Positions 28,241 to 36,772 of a stretch of 42,304 nt of DNA are shown here, in pieces. The notes under the pieces are model-generated. The model did not search any database, was not told the origin of the DNA, and worked only from the letters and a program-made list of their open reading frames with translations. The translations under genes were made by a program, and so were the position numbers. How positions within the stretch are numbered: the stretch's first letter is position 1; each line of letters opens with the position of its first letter. Origin of the DNA: a virus; the IMG/VR virus record IMGVR_UViG_3300028920_000135, positions 1 to 42,304 of that record. One strand, given 5' to 3'.

Positions 28241-29131
28241 CTATAAACCTATAAACCTATTTTTATACTGTGCTAATAATGTTGCTGTTGATGTACCTGA
28301 CGCTGTTGAAAATGAAATTTCTGAATCGCCAACTGGAAGTTGAAAAAAATCACTATTGCGATTAATAGAACTGAAAGCACTTGACTCATTCCAAGAACTA
28401 TCAACTAATTTCACATATACATTACCGAATTCTGTTGATATTTCAAGATATTCGTCTGCTGCGATTGTTTCCGTAACTTCAATATATTTTGTTATTGTTT
28501 CACCTGTGTCTTCATCTGTATATTCAAGATCAATTTTAGGATTAGTTGCCGGGCCATAAAAGTCTAATAATACAGGTGTTTCAACGTGTCCGCTATTTGT
28601 CAACGTTGCTCTTATATTACCATCTGTTGAGAATTCTATCGTATCTTGAAATTTCAATGGAAAACTAAATGTCGGTAACGTAATTGACATTAATTCACTT
28701 GTATAAGTTTGATCGAGCCAAAACGGATTATTAGCAATAAGTGATACTACGCATTGCTGATTATAATAGAAATCTTTTTTTTCAGGAGCTGTAAATCTCG
28801 GAGATATTTCACTTACGGCTGTTATATCTTTTGTGTAAGTTTCATTAGAATATGTCAATGTGCCTTGTCTGTGAGGATTAAATACATTTTGGACTTCTAA
28901 TTTTTTCGCATTAAGGTCAGCCAAGCCGGTGGCTTTTATCCAAATTGTGAGAACTATATTTCTATTTGTGAAATCATTTCGTATGAAAGTTGTACCTTGC
29001 TGAAAAGGCGCTTTTTGCATTTGCATTTCAGCACCTAAACCTCCTATTCCTGTTGCTCTTTGCAATATATAATCACCTGTTAATCCAAGTGAAATTGTAC
29101 CTCGTGTTGTTGTGAATGTTATCGTTTCCAT
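28241..29131 (-). CDS. Distal tail protein (Dit-like)
   Basis: 296 aa. The N-terminal half has the phage Dit/tail-family pattern: tight beta strands (ITFTTTRGTISLGLTGDYILQ, NRNIVLTIWIKATGLADLNAKKLEVQNVFNPHRQGTL, FYYNQQCVVSLIANNPFWLD). The C-terminal half is another beta domain. Dit forms the hexameric ring that joins tail tube to baseplate. It directly follows the tape measure gene, start and stop overlapping by one base. The order tape measure then Dit is standard in siphoviruses. Confidence 0.85.
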   Translation of the reverse strand: METITFTTTRGTISLGLTGDYILQRATGIGGLGAEMQMQKAPFQQGTTFIRNDFTNRNIVLTIWIKATGLADLNAKKLEVQNVFNPHRQGTLTYSNETYTKDITAVSEISPRFTAPEKKDFYYNQQCVVSLIANNPFWLDQTYTSELMSITLPTFSFPLKFQDTIEFSTDGNIRATLTNSGHVETPVLLDFYGPATNPKIDLEYTDEDTGETITKYIEVTETIAADEYLEISTEFGNVYVKLVDSSWNESSAFSSINRNSDFFQLPVGDSEISFSTASGTSTATLLAQYKNRFIGL

Positions 29132-32100
29132 TATATCACCCCTGCTGCTAATGCTTGACTTTCGCGTTTCAATAATCTCGCTACTTCAAATGGGTCAGGA
29201 TTCTTGTCGACAAAAGTAACATTCTGATTGATTGTAGTATTACCTGATGTTCCATTGCTGACTGGTGGCGTCATAACTGGTGGTGTTGTGCTAAATGTTG
29301 CTGTTTGCTCTCCATATGTCGGCAATGCTCCACTAGCTGCCGTTGACCCATACAATTCGGCTTCTGCTTCTTGTGCTGCATCAACCATTCCTAGTATCTC
29401 ACTAACTGCCGATTGTATAGGTTGCTTCATACTGTTAAGTCCGTTGAGTAGCTTGTCTCCGAAGGATTGTCCTTTGTCTTGCCAAAGTGGTTCATATTTT
29501 TCAAGTAATGATATCATTTCTGATTGGTCTTCATCTTGTGCTAGTCTTAATGCTTCATTTTGCAAAGATTGTTCAGTTAATAACGCTTCATAGTGTTTAG
29601 CGGTCTCATCTCTAATATCTTGCAAATTGTTGACCTTTTCTTGTAATGCTGTTTCTGCATCAGACCTTTCTTTTGTGTGAGCTTTTTCTGCTGCATCAAT
29701 TCTTAATTCTGATAATTTATTCTCATCTATTACTGCTTGGTCATATCTTGCGTTTGATGCGTCAATATAACCATCTGTAAGGTCACTTTCAGCATTAAGC
29801 AAATCTTCGTTATCGCGTTTTTTTTCAGTTAGCAAATCCTCGTGTGCTCTTTTTGTAGTTGTTAATATTTCATCAAGATTATCTTTAATTATATTAATTT
29901 TACCCTCTGCTAAATCTTTTTCTTCGTTAATTAAGTCTTCGTTATCGCGTTTTTTCTGTGTTAATAATTTTTCGTGTGCTTCTTTTTCTTTTTCTAATCT
30001 TTTATTAAGATTATCTTTGATTATATTAATTTTTCTTTCTGCAAAATCTTTTTCTTCGTTAAGCAAATTTTCATTATCGATTTTTTTCTGAGTCAATAAT
30101 TTTTCGTGTGCTTCTTTTTCGATTTCTAATGAAGAATCCCGTCTTTTTTTAACTTCTAATATCATATCTTCTGTATTTTTTTCTTCTGTAGATTTTAAAT
30201 CTTCGTTTTCTTTTTCGGCTTGTTCAATTAATTCTTTTGCAGAATTTTTAGCAATTTCAATTTTATCTTCTATTTCTTGTATTGCTAATTCTCTTTCTTT
30301 TTCAATTCTTTCTTGCTCTATTTTAGCAAGAAATTCAGCAAGTTCTTGTTTTGCTTCTGCGAGTTCTTGAGCTGTTTCTGCAAGTTCTATGTTTTTTTCT
30401 AGTTCAAGTTGTTTCGCTTCTTGAGCCGCAACTTCTCTCGTTTCTTTTTCAGCTTCCGCAGCTGCTTTTATTGCATTGATTTCATCTTGATACGCTTTAA
30501 TCGATTCTGCTGATTCTGCATTAATTGACGCTATTTTATTCATTAAATCTTCGTCATACATAGCTTTTTTTTCGTTTAATACTTCGTTTAAACCAGCTAT
30601 TTCTTCGTCATAAGAAGTGTTAATTATATCAATTCGTTCATCATAAGCGTCATTTAATTCATCGATTTCATCTTCATAACTTTTTTTAATTGTATTCAAT
30701 CTATCTTCTAGCGTATCGTTTATTATATCTATTTCATATTCTGCGTTATCTTTTAATTCGTCTTGTCTGTCTTCATGCGTTCTTTTCAATTCGTCAATTT
30801 CATCTTCATAACTTCTTTTAATTGTAGTCAATCTACCTTCTAATGTATCGTTTATTATGTCAATCTCTTCATCTGCGTTATTTTTTAATTCGTCTTGTCT
30901 GTCTTCATGTGTTCTTTTCAACTCTGTTATTTCGTTTTCATAAGCTCTTGTTATTATTGTTTTCTTTTCTTCAAGTTCGTCTTTTAATCTGTCAATTTCT
31001 TCTTTTCGATTATCTTCAATTTCATCTAATTCGTTTTGATGAAACTCTCCTAAACTTTCAAGTTTTTTGTTATATTTGTCGTCTAATATTGCAAGTTCTG
31101 CATCTCTAGCATTTTCAGCTCTTGCAATTTTATCATCTAAATCAGAAAGTTCAGCGTCTCTTTCAGCTTCTCGTTTTTTCTTTAATGCTGACATTATAGC
31201 ATCGCCGAGTCTATCAGCTTCTGTAATTGCAATATCTGTCATGGCATTTACAATTTCTGACATTGATTCAGTTAAATCAACCCCATATTGAATTGCTATA
31301 GCACTTAATTCTTGATAGGCGTTATTTAATTGTTCCATTATGCCTTCGCCTGATTGGATTGCTATTTCTAACCCTTCAATCATGTTATTAGAAATATCTT
31401 CAATCATTCTTGCTATTTCGTTTCCGGTTAATTTTGCTGTTTGTCCTTCGCCTTCAAATTCTGATGTTATTTCAGCCATTTGTTCTGCTGATGCTTTTCC
31501 TATTTGATATATATTATTAATTATTTCTTGATTATTTTGTGCAATAGCATTATATTCGTCAGCTATTGCATTACCTACATTTTTAGCAACTTCATATAAT
31601 GTTTCTGTTATAGGTTCTAAAGTTTCTTTTACAATTCCTTCTAAAGAATTACTGAAATCTTCCCATGCTTTTATTGTATCTGCTATTATTTCTTCGTGCG
31701 TCCTGCTATGCCCTCTTAACATAGTATTAAGAGCATTAAACATCTCATCGCCTTTTGTAATAATAGTAGTTGCTGCACCTATCCAGTCACCTGCCATTAC
31801 CTGCGTCGCAAGATCAAATCCTGCACCTATGCCTGCTGCAGTTTCATCTGATATGCCTATTATTTCAGTAAGTCCAGCAATTACAAGGTCTTTCACTTTC
31901 GACATATTGTCAGTAATATAACTTGATATTTTACTCCAAGTTGTTTCAGTATGATGGACATATTCTGTGTCGCTATCTTCCCATTCAGCATATCTATCTT
32001 TTTGTATTTGTATCATATCTTGTGCTTGTTTTGCTGTTTCATCTACATATTTAAATCCACCAAGTACCATTTCATCAATTGTATCTTCATATGTTTGTTT

Positions 32101-34278
32101 AGCTTCAACAACTACTTCTTTTATCTCGCCTGTTACTTCGTCAATTACTGTTTTCGTAACCATTGCAACTTCTTCGCCGGTTCTTTTTAGATTAGTTCCC
32201 CACTCTATAAAATCATCTCCGGTTTTATCCATTCCTTCTGCTAGTTTACCAGTTACACCATCGGCTATCTTCTGTCCTGTATCTTCTGCTTGTGCTTCTG
32301 CATTAGGTGTTTCGTCTTTCATTCCAAGTGACAAACCTTCGACTAAGAATCCACCATATTCTTTCATTAATCGTGAAGGCGATTTAATTGAGAAAAAATC
32401 TGTAAATGCGTCAGATATTCCTTGTGCTACGTTCCCGATTGTTTCTTTAACGTCATTGAATTTTGACATTATCCCATCTGCAAGACCGATTATTATATTT
32501 TCACCAAACTCTTTGAAGTTCTCTATAATTTTCGGTGTTTCTGTCTTAATTGCGTTTATTATATTTGTGCCAATATTAACAAACAAATCAATTATATCGT
32601 CAAATATTTCTTTCCAAAATTCGTATGTTTTTTCTAATATTTTATTAGCTTCTTTCCAAGCTCCTGCAAAGTCACCTTCAAGCAATTTTTTAATCACTAA
32701 CATAGCTGATTGCAAATTTTCAAATACAAGTGTTACAAATTTACTCATTTTTTCAAAGTAATACTCGATTAATTCGGTAACTTTTTTAACTGCTAATTGA
32801 ACTGCATTGCTTTCCCATATTTTTAATATGAATTGAAATGCCTCGTTTGTCCATTGTTTAATATTATCCCATACAATTTTTATTACATCTGATATTATTT
32901 CAAATGTATTCGATATTATTTTTTCTAAATTCTTAAAATATTCATCATTATTGCTTATAAATAATGCAATTCCTTTTAACATGTTTCCTAAGAATATAAG
33001 CGAATCCCCTACAAAGTTTTTAATAGTTGTAACCATTATATCAAATGCTTTTGATATAGCTTTCTGTGCATCTTCTGACTTAGATATCCATATTGCTATC
33101 CCAGCCACTAATGCTGTTATAGCCGCTATTGTAGCCCATACAGGAGCTGTCACGCCTGCTATAGCTGTTCCGACTGCTGCAAATACAGGTGTTAATGCTG
33201 CGACTGCTGTCATCAGTTTACCTGCAATTAATAGAAGTGGTCCTATCGCTGCGACTACTGCTCCGACTGATAAAATAACTTTCTTTTGTGTGCTTGTTAA
33301 ATCACTAAACCAATCTATTAACTGTCGCACCTTTCCTACTATTTCTGTTGCTATAGGCAATAATTGCTTTCCAAATGAGGCAGATAAATCAGTTATATCA
33401 CCTTTTAATGCTCGTGATTGATTAGCAAAACTTTGTGAAGTTCTAGCCATATCTCCAAGTGCGTCTCCTGATTGTTGTAAAACTAATTCGTATGTAGCTT
33501 GTGCTTTTGCTGCTAATAATGTTTGACCAGTTAAATCTTGTTGACCTTTTTCAAACAGTCTTTGCTTAACATCTTCTTCACTTATTTTAATTCCAAGACT
33601 TGTAAGTGCGTCACGTTCTCCTAGCATTGCTTTTGTTAATATCTCACTTGCTCTTGTTGTTCCGCCTTGTAAATTATTATAACTAGCCAAATCTGCTGCT
33701 ATTTCTTGTACGTTGTTTGATAGTTCAAGTGCTGCATCTGCTGTGAATCCGAAACCTTTAAGCAAATCTCCTGTACCTGATAATAGTCTTTTCGCTTCCA
33801 GTGATGACATATTGTATCCAACTGACAAGGCTTGTGCCGCGTCTTCTGCTGATTTAGTTATGCCCTTAAATGCTGTGTCAAACTTAGCTTGCGTTTCTTC
33901 TGCGTCTGAGGCTGTTTTTACCATCAACCCGGCTATTGCTGTAAGCGGTGCAGTTACTGCTACTGACATAGTTTTTCCAGCTTTTGACATTTTTTCGCCT
34001 ATTTCTTTGCTCAACTTTTGAAAGTTTTCTCTTATTTTTTCAATAGGCGCTTCTGTTTTATCTTCCACCTTTATATCTGTACTTGTTTCTTCTGGTATTT
34101 TATCTAAATTTTCATCAACTTTATTTATAGTTGGAGTAGCTTCGTCTGTAGCTGTTATTTCAGTTTCAACTTCGCTATTTTGTTTTACAAATTCCTGAAA
34201 GTTTTTATCTACTCTGTTTAATGTAACCGTTACATTGTCATTAAGCAATAAGTCGCCAAACATTTCAAATAATTTCAT
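29131..34278 (-). CDS. Tape measure protein
   Basis: 1715 aa, the largest product here. The N-terminal 300 residues are helical, with the TP901-type segment DMARTSQSFANQSRALKGD and DLSASFGKQLLPIATEIV. Hydrophobic segments span about residues 336-396, the expected membrane-interacting part. Residues 1050-1500 are long coiled coils with 44-residue repeats. The C-terminus has the usual Gly/Thr-rich end. In siphoviruses this protein sets tail length (about 1.5 A per residue, so a long tail of up to about 250 nm if unprocessed) and aids DNA entry. GGAGGTGAG before the ATG. Located after the frameshifted chaperones. Confidence 0.95.
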   Translation of the reverse strand: MKLFEMFGDLLLNDNVTVTLNRVDKNFQEFVKQNSEVETEITATDEATPTINKVDENLDKIPEETSTDIKVEDKTEAPIEKIRENFQKLSKEIGEKMSKAGKTMSVAVTAPLTAIAGLMVKTASDAEETQAKFDTAFKGITKSAEDAAQALSVGYNMSSLEAKRLLSGTGDLLKGFGFTADAALELSNNVQEIAADLASYNNLQGGTTRASEILTKAMLGERDALTSLGIKISEEDVKQRLFEKGQQDLTGQTLLAAKAQATYELVLQQSGDALGDMARTSQSFANQSRALKGDITDLSASFGKQLLPIATEIVGKVRQLIDWFSDLTSTQKKVILSVGAVVAAIGPLLLIAGKLMTAVAALTPVFAAVGTAIAGVTAPVWATIAAITALVAGIAIWISKSEDAQKAISKAFDIMVTTIKNFVGDSLIFLGNMLKGIALFISNNDEYFKNLEKIISNTFEIISDVIKIVWDNIKQWTNEAFQFILKIWESNAVQLAVKKVTELIEYYFEKMSKFVTLVFENLQSAMLVIKKLLEGDFAGAWKEANKILEKTYEFWKEIFDDIIDLFVNIGTNIINAIKTETPKIIENFKEFGENIIIGLADGIMSKFNDVKETIGNVAQGISDAFTDFFSIKSPSRLMKEYGGFLVEGLSLGMKDETPNAEAQAEDTGQKIADGVTGKLAEGMDKTGDDFIEWGTNLKRTGEEVAMVTKTVIDEVTGEIKEVVVEAKQTYEDTIDEMVLGGFKYVDETAKQAQDMIQIQKDRYAEWEDSDTEYVHHTETTWSKISSYITDNMSKVKDLVIAGLTEIIGISDETAAGIGAGFDLATQVMAGDWIGAATTIITKGDEMFNALNTMLRGHSRTHEEIIADTIKAWEDFSNSLEGIVKETLEPITETLYEVAKNVGNAIADEYNAIAQNNQEIINNIYQIGKASAEQMAEITSEFEGEGQTAKLTGNEIARMIEDISNNMIEGLEIAIQSGEGIMEQLNNAYQELSAIAIQYGVDLTESMSEIVNAMTDIAITEADRLGDAIMSALKKKREAERDAELSDLDDKIARAENARDAELAILDDKYNKKLESLGEFHQNELDEIEDNRKEEIDRLKDELEEKKTIITRAYENEITELKRTHEDRQDELKNNADEEIDIINDTLEGRLTTIKRSYEDEIDELKRTHEDRQDELKDNAEYEIDIINDTLEDRLNTIKKSYEDEIDELNDAYDERIDIINTSYDEEIAGLNEVLNEKKAMYDEDLMNKIASINAESAESIKAYQDEINAIKAAAEAEKETREVAAQEAKQLELEKNIELAETAQELAEAKQELAEFLAKIEQERIEKERELAIQEIEDKIEIAKNSAKELIEQAEKENEDLKSTEEKNTEDMILEVKKRRDSSLEIEKEAHEKLLTQKKIDNENLLNEEKDFAERKINIIKDNLNKRLEKEKEAHEKLLTQKKRDNEDLINEEKDLAEGKINIIKDNLDEILTTTKRAHEDLLTEKKRDNEDLLNAESDLTDGYIDASNARYDQAVIDENKLSELRIDAAEKAHTKERSDAETALQEKVNNLQDIRDETAKHYEALLTEQSLQNEALRLAQDEDQSEMISLLEKYEPLWQDKGQSFGDKLLNGLNSMKQPIQSAVSEILGMVDAAQEAEAELYGSTAASGALPTYGEQTATFSTTPPVMTPPVSNGTSGNTTINQNVTFVDKNPDPFEVARLLKRESQALAAGVI
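29805..30080. repeat. 132-bp tandem repeats in the tape measure gene, distal block
   Basis: The phrase cttcgttatcgcg recurs at 29805 and 29937, with a diverged form at 30069, an exact 132-base period (44 codons). In protein: EAHEKLLTQKK-DNE-L-NEEKD-AE-KINIIKDNL. The length 44 equals four hendecads, so an 11-residue coiled-coil periodicity is likely. Confidence 0.85.
30771..30912. repeat. 132-bp tandem repeats in the tape measure gene, proximal block
   Basis: cttcatg-gt at 30771 and 30903 marks two neighbouring copies 132 bases apart encoding RTHEDRQDELK-NA-EEIDIINDTLE-RL-TIK-SYEDEI. The unit length equals that of the distal block although the sequences differ, suggesting a common fold or shared ancestry. 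Confidence 0.8.
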
Positions 34279-34288
34279 TTCTCACCTC

Positions 34289-34905
34289 CTACACCTTACA
34301 CATTGTTATAAGTTGTAGTTCTTTTTCTAAATCTTCTTTTTCTTTTTCAAGTTGTTCTTTTGGTATTTCTATTTTAGGTTTTCCGATAAATTCGTCAAAG
34401 TTAATTTTCTTTTTCAAGTTAGGTGCGACTGTTACATATGCCATTAATTGAATATTATCTAGATATAGTTGACTTTTTCTGTATTTTTCATATGCTTGTT
34501 TGATTAATTCTTCCATTTCGTCTGTATCATAACATTCATCTAATATATCAAACCCACCGTATAGTGTATAAAAAATATGGATTGTTTCAGGAAGTTGTAT
34601 TAACTTCCCGACTTTAAAAAACCCATAATATTATTTTTAGCCCATATATCTTTCAATAGTTGTATAAATTCATCTAAATCTAAATCATCTACTTGTTCTG
34701 CACTTAAATTAGTTATGTTCGCGATAAATTCCGATATTTCAACATCTACATCGTCATACTTTTCAATTATAGTTTTTATTACTTTACTTCCAGCTTCTTC
34801 TTTTCTCGTTAAATCTACATTAAAAAAGTCAACGCCTATTTTTTTTATGATCCCAGTAATTGATTTTATATCTCTTTTCTTAATTTTTCTAATTGTTATA
34901 TCCAT
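34289..34905 (-). CDS. Tail assembly chaperone long form (gpGT-like), by -1 frameshift
   Basis: Reading starts with the short form at 34905. At the slippery T TTT TTA (34621-34615) a -1 shift moves into a frame that is open through the intergenic stretch (KVGKLIQLPETIHIFYTLYGG, then FDILDECYDTDEMEELIKQ) and ends at 34289. The product is 205 aa: about 97 residues of the short form plus 108 new ones. The separate 75-aa ORF inside (34289-34516) has no good ribosome site. This is the lambda G/GT arrangement: both forms bind the tape measure and recruit tail-tube protein. The place just before the tape measure gene agrees. Confidence 0.85.
34589..34621 (-). promoter_or_regulatory. Programmed -1 ribosomal frameshift signal
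   Basis: On the minus strand the canonical heptamer T-TTT-TTA (34621-34615) is in the zero frame (GGT TTT TTA AAG). Five bases later comes a seven-pair stem GGAAGTT/AACTTCC (34608-34602 with 34596-34590, five-base loop), extendable by a wobble pair. The zero-frame stop (34600-34602) lies at the edge of the loop. Site, spacing and stem match known phage frameshift signals. Confidence 0.88.
34600..34905 (-). CDS. Tail assembly chaperone short form (gpG-like)
   Basis: 101 aa. A small helical, basic-then-acidic protein (ITIRKIKKRDIKSITGII, then AEQVDDLDLDEFIQLLKDIW), the usual look of gpG-type chaperones. AAGGATTGAT before the ATG, which overlaps the stop of the DUF1540-like gene by one base. 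Ends in GFLKSGS just after the slippery site, so most ribosomes make this form and a fraction make the fusion. Confidence 0.82.
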   Translation of the reverse strand: MDITIRKIKKRDIKSITGIIKKIGVDFFNVDLTRKEEAGSKVIKTIIEKYDDVDVEISEFIANITNLSAEQVDDLDLDEFIQLLKDIWAKNNIMGFLKSGS

Positions 34906-35096
34906 TATTTATCAATCCTTTCTATGCTTTCAAAGTTTTCACATTTTCCATTTTTGCCTATTTTGATTTCTTTTAAATTGCATCCAACTTGATTTTTTAC
35001 ATTTATCAAATTATGTTTGCAATTATCATTTGTACATACTACTGTTGAAATCATAAATATTTCTGATAAATCAGGCATAATTCTTCCTTCTATCAT
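34905..35096 (-). CDS. Cys-rich DUF1540-like mini protein, 63 aa
   Basis: Four cysteines with DUF1540-like spacing: VVCTNDNCKHN, GCNLKEIKIGKNGKC, then ENFE. Such motifs bind metal in small Gram-positive proteins of unknown function. AGAAGGTTAA before the ATG. It is unusual to find it between the major tail protein and the tail chaperones. A structural zinc protein of the tail, or a passenger gene, are both possible. Confidence 0.6.
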   Translation of the reverse strand: MIEGRIMPDLSEIFMISTVVCTNDNCKHNLINVKNQVGCNLKEIKIGKNGKCENFESIERIDK

Positions 35097-35111
35097 TTTA
35101 ACCTTCTTTCT

Positions 35112-35135
35112 AAAATAGGCGAGATTACTCCCGCC
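35112..35135 (-). terminator. Probable leaky terminator after the major tail gene
   Basis: On the minus strand a seven-pair stem (GGCGGGA with TCTCGCC, loop GTAA, 35118-35135) is followed by TATTTT. It lies 36 bases after the major tail stop and before tail-assembly genes. A partial terminator here would make the tail tube protein far more abundant than the chaperones and tape measure, as is usual in phages. Confidence 0.7.
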
Positions 35136-35170
35136 CTTTCTGGTATATTTAACATCACTTATGTGTGTTA

Positions 35171-36370
35171 TTATGATACGATAACTACTCCGACGTTTGT
35201 ATCTGCTCCGCCGACTACAGTAGGAGTTGCTGTCCCTGATACTGTACTTCCTGCATCTCTACAATTAAGCGTGTAAGTTCCATAAGGTACAGACAATTCC
35301 TCAAAATACCCATTTGCATCTGCTGTTACGCTAGTTGTTGTAGCACCTATTGTGATACTTGCCACTCCAAGAGCTTGTGCTGTTCCTGATCCTGCTACTG
35401 TAGTTCCAAGTGTTCCAGCATCGAACACATTAGTAACTGCCGTAAATGTTTCGGTGGTTACGATACTATTCCCTGCTGTTCCCGGTATAATAGCTGTCAA
35501 CACTGCATCGTCTGACGCAAAATCTGCTATTGTAGTACTTGCATTAGCTGTATTCAAGTTGTCAGTACCGTTGATTGCTGCGACTATGTTAGCTTGACAA
35601 GCTGCAAGTCCTGAACCAAGTGAAATCTCGCCCGGTTGGTCTGTGTCTGCATCTGCTCTAAATGTATAAGTAGTAGCTCCAACTGTCATTGTATCTGCTG
35701 CTGTTGGTAATGTATCCACAGTTAATGTTCCTGCTGCTGCCGCTCCTGTTGAGATATATCCGCTTACTGTTCCTTCTGTCTTAGGATAGTAAATCTCAAC
35801 TGGTACTGTGCTTAGGTCTGTACTGTCATAATGAGCTTTGAATGTAATAGGATTAACCGCTTCACTTGAATCTGCTGTACCAAATGTCAATCCGCCTAAT
35901 CCAAGTACATTTTTTAAAACAATTATAATCGGAACTGATGTTCCTGCTATTTTTCCAACGTATGCTATATTTGTAAGATAATCAGTATTACAAATATAGT
36001 TTGACATTGTTATTTTTTCATAATAATCGTAAGTCGTAGAATCGACTGTTGTATTAGTTAATGATCTTTGAATTACTTCGCTTGATATTTCCAAGAAATT
36101 AGAAGTAATTTCAGCCATCCAAGAGTTGATTTGTTGCAACCCTTTTGTATCGCCTTTTGCTCCGTCAGCCTCTATCTTTCTGACATCTGCAGTTACGTTG
36201 AATGTGCTTCCACCTCTTGTGGTACCTATTAATCTACCATCTGCCTTTGCTGTTGTATATGTGTCTGTTCCAAATACCCAATTTTTGAATATTGCACCCG
36301 CATCTAGCAATAAATTTTGAGCTGTTGTCGCCTGAAAACTGCTATATTCCGTTGTGTTACAAGTTGGCAT
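35171..36370 (-). CDS. Major tail protein with appended surface domains
   Basis: 399 aa; AAGGAGGG before the ATG. Residues 1-205 form the tube domain (YSSFQATTAQNLLLDAGAIF, KADGRLIGTTRGGSTFNVTADVRKIEADGAKGD). Residues 210-325 are a repeat-type beta module seen in many tail proteins (ADTMTVGATTYTFRADADT, QANIVAAINGTDN, LTAIIPGTAGNSIVTTETFT). Residues 330-399 resemble a carboxypeptidase-regulatory/Ig-like fold (TSVTADANGYFEELSVPYGTYTLNC). The extra domains should decorate the tail outside. The expected position, just upstream of the chaperones, supports the assignment. Confidence 0.85.
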   Translation of the reverse strand: MPTCNTTEYSSFQATTAQNLLLDAGAIFKNWVFGTDTYTTAKADGRLIGTTRGGSTFNVTADVRKIEADGAKGDTKGLQQINSWMAEITSNFLEISSEVIQRSLTNTTVDSTTYDYYEKITMSNYICNTDYLTNIAYVGKIAGTSVPIIIVLKNVLGLGGLTFGTADSSEAVNPITFKAHYDSTDLSTVPVEIYYPKTEGTVSGYISTGAAAAGTLTVDTLPTAADTMTVGATTYTFRADADTDQPGEISLGSGLAACQANIVAAINGTDNLNTANASTTIADFASDDAVLTAIIPGTAGNSIVTTETFTAVTNVFDAGTLGTTVAGSGTAQALGVASITIGATTTSVTADANGYFEELSVPYGTYTLNCRDAGSTVSGTATPTVVGGADTNVGVVIVS

Positions 36371-36382
36371 TTTATTCCCTCC

Positions 36383-36772
36383 TTATATATCGTTATTGTA
36401 ATATCTTACGTTAAATCTTAGTTGTCTGCGTCTTAATTGTTCCTCTTGTGTTACATCTAAATTTAATGTGCTTTCGAGATTAAAAAATAATGATAAATCT
36501 GAATTTCGGCAAGTTCTTTTGTGCAAAAACTGTTGTATACTCTTTTGCAATGCTAACAAATCAGTAATTTGATTTCCTCTATTATGCCATATGTCAATTT
36601 CTAGCATAAAGTTAGTATTGTTACCTTCCTGTTGAAAAGCATCAAGCAAATTAAATACCGCATACGGAAATGTCGCATCTCTATCAGCTAAATTAAAATA
36701 TACATTACTTCCTATATTAGTTGTTAATAAGTCGTATATAAATTGTCCGACTGTAGCTTCATCAAATATCAT
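36383..36772 (-). CDS. Tail terminator / completion protein
   Basis: 129 aa. TVGQFIYDLLTTNIGSNVYF, then FPYAVFNLLDAFQQEGNNTNFMLEIDIWHNRGN and a basic arginine-rich stretch near the C-terminus (EEQLRRRQLRFNVRYY). The size, strand-helix order and place before the major tail gene match tail-terminator proteins (gpU/DUF3168-like), which cap the tail tube and dock it to the head. Its ATG overlaps the stop of the gp10-like gene by one base. Confidence 0.72.
   Translation of the reverse strand: MIFDEATVGQFIYDLLTTNIGSNVYFNLADRDATFPYAVFNLLDAFQQEGNNTNFMLEIDIWHNRGNQITDLLALQKSIQQFLHKRTCRNSDLSLFFNLESTLNLDVTQEEQLRRRQLRFNVRYYNNDI

Noticed and set aside
29805-30912. CRISPR-like array in the tape measure gene
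   Set aside because: The repeats have no spacers, are 132 bp long and keep the reading frame; they are coiled-coil repeats.
31967-33421. Plus-strand frames of 264 and 156 codons opposite the tape measure gene
   Set aside because: Mirror frames of helical, charge-rich codons give Ser/Ile/Val-rich pseudo-proteins; no ribosome sites and no promoter.
34289-34516. Independent 75-aa gene before the tape measure
   Set aside because: It lacks a ribosome site and lies in the -1 frame continuing from the slippery site, so it is the second half of the frameshift product.
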